Source: Bacillota bacterium (GTDB lineage Bacteria > Bacillota > Clostridia > Lachnospirales > Lachnospiraceae). From it: a stretch of DNA of 13,421 bases. Positions 12,425 through 13,421 of this stretch are shown here, in pieces (position 1 is the first letter of the stretch; each line of letters begins with the position of its first letter). The position numbers and the translations under genes are program-made. The notes below the pieces were generated by a model. It saw nothing but the letters and a program-made list of their open reading frames with translations. It did not search any database and had not been told where the DNA came from. The stretch is taken from contig JAEWMZ010000203.1 of NCBI GenBank assembly GCA_023392995.1, forward strand, positions 1 through 13,421, written 5' to 3'.

Positions 12425-13421
12425 ATGAAAAAAATCAGCATAAAAAATGCAAAGGTGAGGACAAAGGTATTACTTTTATCAAGCTGCCTGCTTATTGTAA
12501 TAGCGGTGGTTTCCGGATTATCAATTTTTGAAAAATTCTCAGCAAATGAGAGGAAGCTTGAGGAGGTAGAAAGCAGTATACGGACAAGCTATGATAATAA
12601 TATAAAAACCCAGGTGCAGACGGTGGTTTCCTTAATCGCCGCCATTGATGCAAAAAGAGAAAAGGGTGAGTATACCCTGGAAGAAGCGAAAAAAAGAGCG
12701 GCAGATTTGGTAAGGGAGCTTCGGTATGGCGATAACGGATATTTTTGGATTGATACCTACGAGGGGGATAATATTGTATTATTAGGAGACGAGAAAACCG
12801 AAGGCACAAATCGAATGGATAAGCAGGATGTCAATGGATTTTATTTAATCAAAGCTTTAATAGCAGCCGGACAACAGGAGGGCGGAGGTTTTACGGATTA
12901 TTATTTTCCAAAGGCGGAGGGGGGAGAACCTTTACCAAAGCGTGGATATACCTTAGCCTATCAACCATATCAGTGGGTGATAGGAACCGGCAACTATACG
13001 GATTATATTGATGATGAAGTTCAGGCAGTCAGAGAGCAGGGAAATAAAGAATTGCTCGCGAATATGATCGGCTTTAGCATTATTCTTGGAGTAGCTGTTA
13101 TTGCATCCACACTAATAACAATCCTCTTCTCAAGGTCACTGAACAAAGATTTTAAAACTTTGGGAAGCTATTTTAATACCTTGGCAACTGGAGATTTTAC
13201 AATAAGTCTGCCCGAGGGCTACATAAAACGAAGAGATGACTTTGGATTACTGGGTAATGAGATTGAGACCATGAAGAAAGCTATTGCAAAACTAGTGGGA
13301 AGTACAAAAACTGAGGCAGATAAGATAATTGAAGTTGTGGCAAATGTGAATGGTAATATGAAGGAGCTCAATGGAAATATAGAAGATGTGGCAGCCACAA
13401 CCCAGGAGCTGGCAGCTAGTA
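12425..13421 (+). CDS. Methyl-accepting chemotaxis protein, sCache sensor (3' truncated)
   Basis: This is the N-terminal 332 residues of a transmembrane chemoreceptor; the frame is open at the window edge. TM1 is at about 14-34. The extracellular part (about 38-208) has the single-Cache (sCache_2) pattern: RYGDNGYFWID (100-110), GTNRMDKQDVNG, FTDYYFPK and YQPYQWVIGTGNYTDYID (179-196). TM2 is at about 213-236. A HAMP linker follows to about 290, and then the start of the coiled-coil signalling domain (IEDVAATTQELAAS). Such receptors bind small ligands, often carboxylates, outside the cell and signal through CheA/CheW; the ligand is not predictable here. GGGGAGGGT (12412-12420) precedes the ATG. 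The gene has a long, possibly structured leader and its own promoter. Truncation is only by the window border. Confidence 0.92.
   Translation, partial: MKKISIKNAKVRTKVLLLSSCLLIVIAVVSGLSIFEKFSANERKLEEVESSIRTSYDNNIKTQVQTVVSLIAAIDAKREKGEYTLEEAKKRAADLVRELRYGDNGYFWIDTYEGDNIVLLGDEKTEGTNRMDKQDVNGFYLIKALIAAGQQEGGGFTDYYFPKAEGGEPLPKRGYTLAYQPYQWVIGTGNYTDYIDDEVQAVREQGNKELLANMIGFSIILGVAVIASTLITILFSRSLNKDFKTLGSYFNTLATGDFTISLPEGYIKRRDDFGLLGNEIETMKKAIAKLVGSTKTEADKIIEVVANVNGNMKELNGNIEDVAATTQELAAS

Noticed and set aside
12492..12809. 105-aa open frame on the minus strand
   Set aside because: It is antisense to the well-supported sCache domain of the chemoreceptor.

Overview
The window looks like a chromosomal segment of a moderately low-G+C Firmicute, most likely a clostridial Lachnospiraceae-type bacterium. 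The reasons are strong AGGAGG ribosome binding sites, TTGACA/TATAAT-type promoters, AT-rich spacers, intrinsic terminators with U-tracts, and the gene families present. This taxonomic call is inference; no rRNA or tRNA gene is present to confirm it.

Layout. (1) Bases 1-693 hold a terminator for an upstream gene, about 250 bp of G-poor degenerate tandem repeats, and a strong promoter preceded and overlapped by two ATTG-N5-CAAT palindromes. (2) 694-2469 carry a FAD-dependent oxidoreductase of the geranylgeranyl-reductase type and an SRAP/YedK-type DNA-protein crosslink peptidase, closed by a terminator. (3) 2617-3636 form a compact cassette: promoter, small Xre-type repressor, overlapping four-TM membrane protein, hairpin terminator. 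(4) 3660-4529 (minus) encode an AraC-family regulator. It diverges from (5) a carbohydrate gene cluster at 4909-11796: class II ketose-bisphosphate aldolase, FGGY kinase, GatD-like zinc dehydrogenase, PfkB hexose-phosphate kinase, LacX-like mutarotase and aldo/keto reductase, ended by a strong terminator. (6) 11797-13421 hold a structured leader of about 200 nt made of three related hairpin-forming units, followed by a methyl-accepting chemotaxis protein that runs off the right edge.

How the genes may work together. GatD, PfkB (LacC/FruK group) and a class II aldolase are the three steps from galactitol-1-phosphate through tagatose-6-phosphate and tagatose-1,6-bisphosphate to triose phosphates. 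No PTS is in the window. A cytosolic FGGY kinase sits where a PTS would supply phosphate, and an aldose reductase-like enzyme plus a galactose-type mutarotase are included. A PTS-free galactitol/tagatose pathway, or a reductive galactose route (galactose to galactitol to tagatose phosphates), is a coherent but untested reading.

The other notable theme is the non-coding DNA. Four spacers carry locus-specific degenerate short tandem repeats. The AraC-aldolase control region contains a large nested palindrome flanked by an 8-bp direct repeat. The chemoreceptor leader appears to be a repeated RNA structure that I cannot assign to a known riboswitch class.
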